From: Agromyces soli
GTDB lineage: Bacteria; Actinomycetota; Actinomycetes; Actinomycetales; Microbacteriaceae
DNA length: 64,000 bases
NCBI RefSeq assembly: GCF_022811605.1
Contig: NZ_CP094533.1
Location: forward strand, 1,550,001-1,614,000
Reading direction: 5' to 3'
Positions 8,188 to 15,793 of this stretch are shown piece by piece. The notes under the pieces were generated by a model. The model did no database searches. It was not told where the DNA came from and saw only the letters and a program-made list of their open reading frames with translations. The stretch's first letter is position 1; each line of letters opens with the position of its first letter. The position numbers and the translations under genes are program-made.

Positions 8188-8646
8188 ATGACCACCACGA
8201 CGAGGCCAGCGGCCGGACGGCGAGGGGGCGCCTCGGTCCTCGGCGTGCTCTTCGGGGTATACCTCGTGCTGCTCGTCTGGCTCGTGCTGTGGAAGCTGCA
8301 GCTGCCGTGGGAGGCGGTGCCGGTGCAGCGCAGTCTGAAGCTCGTGCCCTTCGTCGCGGCCGAGGGCTACGGCGCGAACGCGGCGCGCGAGGTCGCCGGC
8401 AACGTCGCGGTGTTCGTGCCCTTCGGGCTCGGGCTCGCCCGGCTGCGCCCGCGTTTCGGATGGTGGCGGATCGCCGCGGCGGCGGCCGGGCTCAGCGCCG
8501 GGCTCGAGCTCGCGCAGTTCGCGCTGGCGGTCGGGCACACGGACCTCACCGATGTGCTCACGAACACCGCGGGCGCCCTGCTCGGGACGGTGCTGGCCGG
8601 GCGCCGCCGCCGCAACCCCCTTGTCGAGTCCGCGCGGAGCACGTAG
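8188..8646 (+). CDS. VanZ-like membrane protein
   Basis: 152 residues with four predicted helices. The family signature is present: SLKLVPF after helix 1, the AREVAGNVAVFVPFGLGL segment, then GLELAQF and the polar TDLTDVLTNTAGALLG motif near the end. VanZ proteins lie in the membrane and some confer low teicoplanin resistance in enterococci; most actinobacterial members have no known role. The neighbouring kinase/regulator genes diverge from it and may control it, but vanHAX-type ligase genes are absent here. Confidence 0.85.
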   Translation: MTTTTRPAAGRRGGASVLGVLFGVYLVLLVWLVLWKLQLPWEAVPVQRSLKLVPFVAAEGYGANAAREVAGNVAVFVPFGLGLARLRPRFGWWRIAAAAAGLSAGLELAQFALAVGHTDLTDVLTNTAGALLGTVLAGRRRRNPLVESARST

Positions 8647-8678
8647 ACCAGAAGGTGACCGGGGAGGAGGACCCATTC

Positions 8679-9029
8679 ATGACGATCCGGTTGAACGAGA
8701 CGGCCCTGCGGCACGCCCGCTCGCTCGTGCGCGAGGGCCAGGTGGTGCGCGACGAGCGCGACGCCTGGAGCGAGGATGCGCCGAGCGCCGAGGAGGAGAA
8801 CGCCTTCGTCGAGCGTGAGGGCTGGACGGAGTACCGGCACTGGCACCTCGGGGTGGACGACGACGAGAACGACGAGACGAAGGGGGCGTACTCCTTCCCC
8901 TACGGCGACTTCCGTCGGGTGCACCGCTGCGCGGTGATCTCGCTCGAGAGCCGCGCGGGGCAGTACGACCACGACGACATCCGCGACGCCGCCCGGGCGC
9001 TGCTCGAGCTGATCGACGCGGAGGGCTGA
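8679..9029 (+). CDS. conserved-looking hypothetical protein, 116 aa
   Basis: Starts at ATG 8679, just after a GGGGAGGAGG ribosome site. The protein is soluble and acidic, with an aromatic/His cluster (EYRHWHLGVDDDENDETK), a hydrophobic core segment (VHRCAVISLESRAGQYDHDDI) and an alpha-helical end (DAARALLELID). The single-domain layout suggests a small globular protein with a central beta hairpin. No named family was recognised. It follows the VanZ-like gene by 32 bases and precedes a basic protein gene by two bases, so it is probably in an operon. Confidence 0.75.
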   Translation: MTIRLNETALRHARSLVREGQVVRDERDAWSEDAPSAEEENAFVEREGWTEYRHWHLGVDDDENDETKGAYSFPYGDFRRVHRCAVISLESRAGQYDHDDIRDAARALLELIDAEG

Positions 9030-9031
9030 GG

Positions 9032-9502
9032 ATGGCGACGGTCACCGAGCGCCGCGACCGGCGGCGCGCGAAGGCGGCGCTCGCGCACGCGAAGTCCGCC
9101 GAGAAGGAGGCGAAGCGTCTGGCCGACGGACTCCCGCCGGGCCGGGCGAAGCAGCGTCTGGAGGCGATCGTGGCGCAGTCTCGGGCGACGCGACGCGCGG
9201 CCAGAGCGGATCGCAAGCGCGCCCCGCGCCGGGCGGCGCGGACCGCGGCGCGGGCGACGGCCGGATTGGATGCCTGGTCGCGCCGGGTCGTGCCCTCGAC
9301 GGTTCACCGGGGCGCCGCGGCCGAGCCTGGGGCGGCGATCACGGATGCCGCGGCCGCCGCGAAGCGTCGGGCCGCCCTGCTGAAGCAGCGGCGCAAGCAG
9401 GCCGACCGGGTGCGCAAGTGGGCGAAGAGCGCCGCCGCGCACACGGTGGTGCAGGCCGTGACGACACCGGAGGAGCCTGCGCCGCGGAAGCGTCGGGAGT
9501 AG
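9032..9502 (+). CDS. Arg/Ala-rich basic hypothetical protein
   Basis: 156 residues, about half Arg, Lys and Ala in helical patterns, with no membrane segment. Stretches such as AKRRAALLKQRRKQADRVRKW look like basic amphipathic helices that could bind nucleic acid, but this is inference from composition only. It starts two bases after the preceding gene, so translation may be coupled. The long-range Arg/Ala bias is also what random reading of GC-rich DNA gives; the strand agreement with neighbours and lack of overlap support it as real. Confidence 0.6.
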   Translation: MATVTERRDRRRAKAALAHAKSAEKEAKRLADGLPPGRAKQRLEAIVAQSRATRRAARADRKRAPRRAARTAARATAGLDAWSRRVVPSTVHRGAAAEPGAAITDAAAAAKRRAALLKQRRKQADRVRKWAKSAAAHTVVQAVTTPEEPAPRKRRE

Positions 9503-9545
9503 CCTCGGACGCGCGGGCGGGGGCCCGCGGGGAGGAGCGCCGCTG

Positions 9546-9983
9546 ATGGCGAAGGACGAGGGATCCGGACTGAGCGCGGAGGAGCGCGCGGCGGTCAAGC
9601 AGCGCGCGAAGGAACTGCGCGAGCAGGAGAAGGCCGGCAAGAGCCGGGCCGCGGGCGAGCAGGCGGTGCGCGAGGCGATCGCCGCGCTCGAGCCCGAGGA
9701 CCGGGAGCTGGCCGAGGGGCTCGACCGCGTCGTGCACGAGGTCGCGCCGGAGCTCGTGCCGAAGACGTATTACGGCATGCCGGGCTACGCGAACGGCGAG
9801 GGCAAGATCGTGGTCTTCCTGCAGCCGGCGAAGAAGTTCAAGACCCGCTACGCGACGATCGGTTTCGAGGATCGGGCGAAGCTCGACGACGGCGAGCTGT
9901 GGCCCGTCGGCTTCGCGATCCGCGCGTGGACCGACGCCGTCGAGCGCGAGGTCACCGAGCTCGTCCGCCGCGCCGTCGGCTGA
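9546..9983 (+). CDS. DUF1801 domain protein
   Basis: 145 residues with a good GGAGGAG ribosome site. After a charged helical lead (EERAAVKQRAKELREQEK), the second half matches the DUF1801/YdhG-like fold: VVHEVAPELVPKTYYGMPGYANGEGKIVVFLQPAKKFK followed in pieces by TRYATIGFEDRAKLDDGELWP. Proteins of this family are small and soluble and are mostly uncharacterised. It is convergent with the NCS1 permease gene, with a GC-rich hairpin between the two stops. Confidence 0.85.
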   Translation: MAKDEGSGLSAEERAAVKQRAKELREQEKAGKSRAAGEQAVREAIAALEPEDRELAEGLDRVVHEVAPELVPKTYYGMPGYANGEGKIVVFLQPAKKFKTRYATIGFEDRAKLDDGELWPVGFAIRAWTDAVEREVTELVRRAVG

Positions 9984-9989
9984 CGACGC

Positions 9990-10021
9990 GGCCGGGCGGG
10001 ATCCACGGATCCGGCCCGGCC
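9990..10021. terminator. GC-rich hairpin between convergent genes
   Basis: Fifteen-base arms GGCCGGGCGGGATCC (9990-10004) and GGATCCGGCCCGGCC (10007-10021) pair at 13 of 15 positions around a two-base centre. It lies between the stop of the DUF1801 gene and the stop of the permease gene. There is no T tract on either side, so a bidirectional terminator is likely but not proven. Confidence 0.5.
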
Positions 10022-10050
10022 ACGTCGTCGCGTCATCGAGTGCTCGGCGA

Positions 10051-11643
10051 TCAGTCCGCTGCGGTGAGGGTGGCGTGCTCGCGGCGGCTCGCCTGCAGGT
10101 ACGCCGTGCTCAGCACGCCGCACGCGGCGCAGATGGGCGGCTGCCCCTCGGCGCTGGGGTCGCGGTCCATCTCGACGGCGACGTAGCTGTGGTCGCAGAC
10201 GTGGCAGCGCACGCGCGCCTCCCAGGGGTCGTCGAGCTCGCTGCGCGGGTCGTGCGCCCGGCGGAGCAGCCCGCCGCGGCCGGTGCGGTCGACCACGGCG
10301 GCGAGCACGACGGCGAGCACGAGCGTGATGGGCGTCGACCAGGCGGCGCCGAAGGCCCCGCCGAACTGGTAGAGCAGGATGCCGAGCAGCGAGGTCGCGA
10401 CCCAGACGGCACCGTTCCAGGTGAAGCGGCGCACGCGCCCGGCGCGGAACTCCTCGAGCTCGCGGGTGTTCCAGGTGCGCACGAGGTGCACGAGGGCCAC
10501 GCCGACCCACGAGGCGATGAAGGCGCCCTGCCAGGCGAGTGCGACGAGCAGGTAGCTGACGACGTCGGTGAGCATGAACACGTAGGTGATCGCCCCGCAG
10601 AACAGCACGGCGGCGACGCGCGGCACGCGGACGCGGAACAGCCGGAAGACGAGCGCCTCCATGTTCGTCGAGGCGACGTAGAAGTTCGCGGTGTTGATGC
10701 GGGCCTGGGTCACCCAGACGAGGAACAGCCCCCAGCCGCCGAGCAGGCTCACCATGGTGTTGCCGACGAGCTCGGAGGAGACGGCGCCGTCGAGGCCCGC
10801 ACTGTAGGCGATGAAGATGCCGATGAGGCCATTGGCGAGGTAGACGAAGGCGTAGAAGACCGGGCCGAACACGGCGATGCCGTTCGAGCGCGCCTGCTCG
10901 GGCTTGCCGAAGCGGGCGAAGTCGACCGTGAACATCATCAGCACGAGCACGCCGAGGTAGACGAAGAAGGCGTAGAGCCAGCCCGGGGCGGCGAAGTCGG
11001 CGCCCTCCTGCGGCGGGTGCGCGAGCCAGCCCGAGGAGTCGTTGCGCATGGCGAGCATGACGACGACGACCATGAGGCCGATCCAGTAGACGGGCAGCAG
11101 GATGGCGTTGTACTTGTCCATCCAGCGGCGGATGCCGCCCATCACGAGCGGCAGGTTGATCGCGACCGCGATGGCGCTCCAGAGCGCGAGCGAGAGCTGC
11201 GGGAACGCGACGTGGAAGGCGTTCGCGATCATCGACGACTCGAACACCGCGTAGTAGATCGCGGTGGCCGCGAGCACGAGGGCGCCGAGCAGCGAGCCGG
11301 AGGTGCCGAAGATGCGCTGCGACATGAGCGCGACCGTGAGGCCCGTGCGCGCGGCGTAGCGGCTGAAGGCGTAGCCGAGCGCGCCGAACGCGGCGCAGGC
11401 GAGCACGATGCCGATGAGCGCGTCGGTCGTGCCGACGGTCGCCGCGAGCGTGGCGGCGGTCACGAGGTAGAACATGCCGCTCACGAGGGCGTAGAAGGAC
11501 ATCGCGAGGGATGGCCGGGGCATCCGCCAGGAGAGCGGCACGACGTGGGTCGTGTAATCCTCGGTGGCAGCCTCCTTGACGACCTTGGGGTCGTCGTGGT
11601 GCTGCACGTCGAGCGGGGCGAGAGCAGGGAGTTGAGTCGTCAT
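10051..11643 (-). CDS. NCS1-family nucleobase/hydantoin-type permease with C-terminal zinc ribbon
   Basis: 530 residues with about twelve membrane helices. The start (EDYTTHVVPLSWRMPRPSL), the GxxxG-rich first helices and the GGIRRWMDKYNAILLP segment fit the NCS1 purine/cytosine/allantoin/hydantoin permease family. After the last helix comes a cytoplasmic tail of about 75 residues containing RCHVCDHSY and ICAACGV, a Cys4 zinc-ribbon pattern that is not part of the classical transporter. The gene diverges from a RidA-family gene and its promoter overlaps FadR-type operators, so uptake is probably substrate-controlled. Substrate is not determined. Confidence 0.85.
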   Translation of the reverse strand: MTTQLPALAPLDVQHHDDPKVVKEAATEDYTTHVVPLSWRMPRPSLAMSFYALVSGMFYLVTAATLAATVGTTDALIGIVLACAAFGALGYAFSRYAARTGLTVALMSQRIFGTSGSLLGALVLAATAIYYAVFESSMIANAFHVAFPQLSLALWSAIAVAINLPLVMGGIRRWMDKYNAILLPVYWIGLMVVVVMLAMRNDSSGWLAHPPQEGADFAAPGWLYAFFVYLGVLVLMMFTVDFARFGKPEQARSNGIAVFGPVFYAFVYLANGLIGIFIAYSAGLDGAVSSELVGNTMVSLLGGWGLFLVWVTQARINTANFYVASTNMEALVFRLFRVRVPRVAAVLFCGAITYVFMLTDVVSYLLVALAWQGAFIASWVGVALVHLVRTWNTRELEEFRAGRVRRFTWNGAVWVATSLLGILLYQFGGAFGAAWSTPITLVLAVVLAAVVDRTGRGGLLRRAHDPRSELDDPWEARVRCHVCDHSYVAVEMDRDPSAEGQPPICAACGVLSTAYLQASRREHATLTAAD

Positions 11644-11663
11644 CGAGCTCCTCCGGACGTCGG

Positions 11664-11721
11664 GGTCTGATGGTCAGACCAGTTGGGGGATCGGAACTAG
11701 TATGGTCTGATGGTCGGACCA
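11664..11721. promoter_or_regulatory. two FadR/GntR-type operators in the permease-RidA divergent promoter
   Basis: Two copies of a 17-base palindrome occur 40 bases apart: GGTCTGA-TGG-TCAGACC (11664-11680) and GGTCTGA-TGG-TCGGACC (11704-11720). Each contains TGGTNNNACCA (11671-11681 and 11711-11721), the half-site pattern typical of FadR-subfamily GntR regulators. A minus-strand promoter TTGCAC-17-CATACT (-10 at 11704-11699) would place the second copy in its spacer and the first just after the start point. The FadR-type gene at 12338 is the obvious binder. Confidence 0.75.
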
Positions 11722-11780
11722 GTGCAATACTGATCCGCGCAGCGCCGGGAATCCGGCGCGAAACCGGACAAGGAGGTCAC

Positions 11781-12305
11781 ATGACGGACACGCAGGACCA
11801 GGCCGCCGCCGCGGCCGAGACCCCGGAGCAGCGCGTCGCGCGGCTCGGGCTCGAGATCCCCGACTTCGCCAAGGAGGGCTACTACGGCGCCGACGTCTAC
11901 GGCTCGATGAAGCCGCACCACATCTCGGGGAACATCCTCTTCCTGAGCGGCCACACCCCCGACCAGCCCGACGGCACGGTGCGCTACCCGGGCCGCCTCG
12001 GCGACACGCTCACCGTCGAGGAGGGCTACGAGGCCGCCCGTCTCACCGCCCTCAACTGCCTGGGCGGCATCCGCCTCGCCCTCGGCTCCCTCGACCGCGT
12101 CGAAGCCGTCGTCCGCTCGCTCTGCTTCGTCGTGTCGACGCCCGAGTTCACCGAGGTGCACCGCGTCTCCTCCGGTTACAGCGACCTCTTCGCCGAGGTC
12201 TTCGGCCCCGTCGCCGGACTCGGCGGACGCGCGACGATCGGCGTGACGAGCCTCGCCGGCGGATCCTCCTTCGAGAACTGGGTCACCGTGGAGATAAAGT
12301 CGTAG
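11781..12305 (+). CDS. RidA/YjgF-family protein
   Basis: 174 residues; AAGGAGG lies seven bases before the ATG. The core NILFLSGHTPDQPDG, then LTALNCLGGIRLALGSLDRVEAVV and the TEVHRVSSGYSDLF helix match the trimeric RidA/YjgF fold; the closing GRATIGVTSLAGGSSFENWVTVEI corresponds to the last strands. The extra N-terminal 40 residues place it with the larger YjgF-endoribonuclease-like subgroup rather than short RidA. Such proteins hydrolyse reactive enamine or imine intermediates or act as pathway deaminases. It faces a nucleobase-type permease and precedes the FadR regulator. Confidence 0.87.
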   Translation: MTDTQDQAAAAAETPEQRVARLGLEIPDFAKEGYYGADVYGSMKPHHISGNILFLSGHTPDQPDGTVRYPGRLGDTLTVEEGYEAARLTALNCLGGIRLALGSLDRVEAVVRSLCFVVSTPEFTEVHRVSSGYSDLFAEVFGPVAGLGGRATIGVTSLAGGSSFENWVTVEIKS

Positions 12306-12337
12306 CACTCGAGTGGGGCGCGCGACGGGAGGCCGAG

Positions 12338-13066
12338 GTGGATCTCAAGGTCTCGCGCGACGCCGGGGCGCCGGAGAAACTGGCCAACCGGCTGCTCGAA
12401 CTCATCGAGTCGGGCGAGCTCAAGCCGGGCGACAAGCTGCCGAGCGAGCGCGAGCTCGCCGAGCTCGGCGGCGTCGCCCGCAGCACCGTGCGCGAGGCGC
12501 TCTCCGCTCTCGAGATGCGCGGCCTCGTCAGCCGACGGCCCGGCCGCGGCAGCGTGGTCGAAGCCGTCGCCCGGCCCAAGCTCGCCGACTCGCTGCGCGG
12601 CGTGCTGCCGCCGAGCGAACGGCTCCTCGCCGAGGTGATGGACCTCCGCGGGGTGGTCGAGCCCCCGTTGGCCGAGCGTGCGGCGCTGCGGGCGGGTGCC
12701 TCGGGCCTCGCCGCGCTCGACCGGGTGCTCGCCTCCGCGGAGGAGGAGCTCGGCCGGCCCGAGCCCTCCGCCGCCCGCCTCGTCGCGCTCGACCTCGAGT
12801 TCCACACCACGGTCGCCACGCTCGCGCAGAACGCGATGCTCGTCGAGCTCATCGACGTCGTGAACGAGTGGACGGCGCCCTCGCGCGACGAGACGCTGCA
12901 GAGCCTCGAACGGATGCTGCGCTCGCACCGGGCGCACGGCCGCATCGCCGACGCCATCCGGGCGGGCGACCCCGCCGCCGCCCACGAGGCGATGGCCGCG
13001 CACCTCGGGCAGATCGCCGAGGTCATCTCGGCCCCGCAGCCCGGCGCCGAGGCGCTCCCCGCCTGA
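12338..13066 (+). CDS. GntR-family regulator, FadR/FCD subgroup
   Basis: 242 residues from a GTG with GGGAGG upstream. Residues 10-75 form the winged HTH (KLANRLLELIESGELKPGDKLPSERELAEL in two helices, then RSTVREALSALEMRGLV and RPGRGSVV). The C-terminal FCD domain shows DLEFHTTVATLAQN and the His-containing RSHRAHGRIADAI and AHEAMAAHL helices that bind metal and ligand. It follows the RidA gene by 32 bases, so it is likely autoregulated through the paired operators at 11664-11721. Confidence 0.92.
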   Translation: MDLKVSRDAGAPEKLANRLLELIESGELKPGDKLPSERELAELGGVARSTVREALSALEMRGLVSRRPGRGSVVEAVARPKLADSLRGVLPPSERLLAEVMDLRGVVEPPLAERAALRAGASGLAALDRVLASAEEELGRPEPSAARLVALDLEFHTTVATLAQNAMLVELIDVVNEWTAPSRDETLQSLERMLRSHRAHGRIADAIRAGDPAAAHEAMAAHLGQIAEVISAPQPGAEALPA

Positions 13067-13176
13067 GCGGCGCGCAATCCTTCGCGGCGAGGCATCCGCA
13101 TCTCCTCCAATCCGCTGCCGCGACGGTTCCGAATCCCACATGACGGCCCGCACGGGCCCGGGATCAAGGAGGAACC

Positions 13177-13584
13177 ATGCGAAACTCACCGAACCGCATC
13201 GTCGCCACGGTGTTCGGCGCGGTCTACCTGCTCGTCGGACTGCTCGGCTTCGCCGTGACGGGCGGCGTCTCGTTCATCGCGACCGAGGGCGGGCTGCTGC
13301 TCGGCATCTTCGCGGTGAACCCGCTGCACAACATCGCGCACCTCCTGATCGGCGCGGCGCTGCTCGTCGCCGGCCTCATGAGCGCGCGTGCCGCGAAGAC
13401 GGTGAACACCATCGTGGGCGCCGCCTACCTGCTGCTCGGCATCGTCGGATTCTTCCTCGCGGGCACCGCGGCGAACATCCTCGCGCTGAACACGCCGGAC
13501 CACTTCCTCCACCTCGCGAGCGCGCTCGTGCTGCTCGGCGTCGGCCTCGGGGCCGAGCGCGGCGGCCGGCTGGCGACGGCCTGA
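13177..13584 (+). CDS. DUF4383 membrane protein
   Basis: 135 residues with four membrane helices and an ideal AGGAGGAACC ribosome site. The pattern FGAVYLLVGLLGF, then NPLHNIAHLLIGAALLVAGL, and a second half with NTIVGAAYLLLGIVGF and DHFLHLASALVLL is diagnostic of DUF4383, an actinobacterial family with an internal repeat and conserved His in each half. Function unknown. Confidence 0.9.
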   Translation: MRNSPNRIVATVFGAVYLLVGLLGFAVTGGVSFIATEGGLLLGIFAVNPLHNIAHLLIGAALLVAGLMSARAAKTVNTIVGAAYLLLGIVGFFLAGTAANILALNTPDHFLHLASALVLLGVGLGAERGGRLATA

Positions 13585-13591
13585 GGCCGCC

Positions 13592-14149
13592 GTGCTCCCC
13601 GCCGCGCTCCGCAGCTGGCCGGCGCTCGCCGCGCTCGGCGCCGGGCTCGTCCTCGCGGCGCTCGCCGCGGGGGCGACCGGACCGGTCGCCATGGGGGTGC
13701 TCGGCTCGGCGGGGCTCGCGGCGCTCGCCTGGGCGTTCGCCGCGCTCCGAGCGGGCGGCGCGGTGCTGCCGCGCACGACGCTCACGGCCGGCCTGACGGT
13801 CGTCGTCGGACTCGCGCTCGTCGTGGGGGCGGGCGCGGCGCCGGCGCTCGGCCTCGCCGGGCTGCCGACGATCGCGGCGGCGGGCTTCGCGCTCGTCGTC
13901 GCGGTCGGGGCGGCGGCGCGGCTGCGCGATGCACGCACTCCGGGCCTGGGGCCCGATCAGACCCGGGATGCCGCGCCGGCATCCGCATCCCCGGCCGCAC
14001 CCGCGGCCACCCGGACGCGGCATCCCGTGGCAGCCACCCTCGGACTCGTCGCGGGCGCCGCGCTCGTCGCCGCGCTCGCGACCCCGGCCCTCGCCGGGAC
14101 CGAGCCCGGCGAGCTCGCCGTCCCGCACGGCGAGCTGCACCAGCACTGA
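13592..14149 (+). CDS. hypothetical membrane protein
   Basis: 185 residues from GTG 13592, eight bases after the DUF4383 gene. Four hydrophobic segments fill residues 8-110, followed by a Pro/Ala-rich loop and a fifth hydrophobic segment that resembles an internal signal (ATLGLVAGAALVAALATPALA). The tail ends in HGELHQH, which could bind metal. The protein is almost wholly Ala, Leu, Gly and Val, and no family was recognised. Probably co-transcribed with the DUF4383 gene. Confidence 0.6.
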   Translation: MLPAALRSWPALAALGAGLVLAALAAGATGPVAMGVLGSAGLAALAWAFAALRAGGAVLPRTTLTAGLTVVVGLALVVGAGAAPALGLAGLPTIAAAGFALVVAVGAAARLRDARTPGLGPDQTRDAAPASASPAAPAATRTRHPVAATLGLVAGAALVAALATPALAGTEPGELAVPHGELHQH

Positions 14150-14164
14150 GGGGCGCGGCCCCGG

Positions 14165-15793
14165 CTACTCGCCCGCGGGCGAGGGGTCGGGGATCTCCTC
14201 CGGCTTGTACCGCGGCAGGCGCGACGCGGGCAGCGCCGCCGCGAGGCTGAGGCCCGCGAGCACGAGGAAGCCCATCCGCAGCGTGCGCAACCGCTCCTCC
14301 TCGTTGATCGCGACGGCCGCATCGATCTGCTCGGCGCTCGCGTCGGTCTCGGCGAACTTCTCGCGCAGCTCGTCGTTGCTGATGAAGTTCACCTGATCGA
14401 GGTCGACCTGGGCGACGAGCTCGTCCGGCAGCTCCGGGTGCTCCGTCACGGCCTGGGTGAAGTTCAGGCTCAGCATGGTCACGAGCAGCGCGCCCATCAC
14501 GGCGGTGCCGACGGCCGACGCGAGGTTCTGCGTCGTGCCGCGGATCGAGCCGACGTCGCCCGCGAGCTCCTTCGGTGCGGCGGTCACGAGCACGTTGAAC
14601 ACGAGCGTGACGAGCGCCCCCTGGCCGATGCCGAACACGATGAGGCCGAGAATCGTCGGCAGCGTCTCCCAGTTGTTCGTCACGACGAAGGCGAGCCAGA
14701 CGAGGGCGACCGTCGTCAGGCCGAACGAGAACAGGCCGATCGCCCGCGGGCTGTACCGGCGGTAGAACCGCACGATCAGCGTCGCCGTGACGAACACCGT
14801 CAGGTTGAACGGCATCATCGCGAGCGAGGTGTCGAACGGCGTGCGCCCCTGCACCACCTGGATGTACGTCGGCACCGTGAAGTTCACCGCCGCCTCCATC
14901 GCGACGATGATGAACATCGCGTACACCGCGGCGCGCTCTCGGGCGCTGCCGAGCACCGAGAGGTCCACGAGCGGCACCCGGCCGAGGCGCATCCGCCGTC
15001 TCGTCCACAGGAAGAACGTCTGCCCGAGCACGAGACCCAGCACCACGAAGACCGGCGCGGGCGAGAGGCCCAGCACGTCGAACGGCGCACCCGGCTCGGC
15101 GAGCACGATGCCCCAGGCGTTCAGGTTGTTGAAGCCGAGCGTCAGCAGCACGATCGCGCCGCCGATGAGGGCGGAGGCGACGAGGTCGATGCGAACCGAG
15201 GCATCCCCCTTGTCCGAACGCAGCCCGAAGCTCAGCGCGAAGACCGCGACGGCGAGGCCGAGGGTGATCATGAACACCGGCCGCCAGCCGACGAGGGTGC
15301 CGAGCGTGCCGCCGATCAGGAACGCGCTGATGCCCGAGAACGCGCGCGCCGAGCCGAGCGAGCCGACCGCGGTCGCCTGCTGCGCACCGCGGTAGTTCTC
15401 CGCGATGAGCGCGACGAGCGACGGCACGATGATGGCGGCGGACGCCCCGGCCAGCACCTGCCCCGCGATCGCCCAGCCGATCGTCGGCGAGAGGATCATC
15501 AGCACCGACGACACGCCGAACACGACGACGACGCAGCGGAAGATCAGCACCCAGCCGACCCGCTGGCCGAGCTTCGCACCGGTCATCACGAGAGCCGCGA
15601 CCGCGAGGCCGTAGACCACGATCGTCGTGCTCGCGACCGTCGGCGGCACGCCGAAGTCCTCGACCATGCCGCCGAGCGAGATCGGCAGGGCGGCGACGTT
15701 GAACGACATCAGCACCTGGGCGAGGAACAGTCCGATCATGGGCGCCCAGGAGCGGCGCTCCTCGGCGCGGGGTGCGGCGGTCTGCGCGGTCAT
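14165..15793 (-). CDS. MFS transporter, DHA2-like drug/proton antiporter type
   Basis: 542 residues with about fourteen membrane helices. Helix 1 carries LFLAQVLMSFNVAALP, helix 4 GQVLAGASAAIIVPSLVALI (the acidic/Pro-containing motif C region), and the loop between helices 2 and 3 the GAKLGQRVG motif A variant. A charged segment near residue 480 separates the last two helices. Its ATG overlaps the stop of the glutaminase gene by four bases (ATGA), so the two are translated together. The exported compound is unknown; coupling to a glutaminase suggests an amino acid or acid-stress role, but that is inference. Confidence 0.85.
   Translation of the reverse strand: MTAQTAAPRAEERRSWAPMIGLFLAQVLMSFNVAALPISLGGMVEDFGVPPTVASTTIVVYGLAVAALVMTGAKLGQRVGWVLIFRCVVVVFGVSSVLMILSPTIGWAIAGQVLAGASAAIIVPSLVALIAENYRGAQQATAVGSLGSARAFSGISAFLIGGTLGTLVGWRPVFMITLGLAVAVFALSFGLRSDKGDASVRIDLVASALIGGAIVLLTLGFNNLNAWGIVLAEPGAPFDVLGLSPAPVFVVLGLVLGQTFFLWTRRRMRLGRVPLVDLSVLGSARERAAVYAMFIIVAMEAAVNFTVPTYIQVVQGRTPFDTSLAMMPFNLTVFVTATLIVRFYRRYSPRAIGLFSFGLTTVALVWLAFVVTNNWETLPTILGLIVFGIGQGALVTLVFNVLVTAAPKELAGDVGSIRGTTQNLASAVGTAVMGALLVTMLSLNFTQAVTEHPELPDELVAQVDLDQVNFISNDELREKFAETDASAEQIDAAVAINEEERLRTLRMGFLVLAGLSLAAALPASRLPRYKPEEIPDPSPAGE

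Noticed and set aside
6282-8646. Vancomycin/teicoplanin resistance cluster
   Set aside because: Kinase, regulator and VanZ-like genes resemble part of such clusters, but no vanH, vanA-type ligase or vanX gene is present; the families are common without resistance.
10075-11670. Plus-strand open frame of 531 codons opposite the NCS1 permease
   Set aside because: The product is an Arg/Glu/His mixture typical of antisense reading; the permease on the minus strand is unambiguous.
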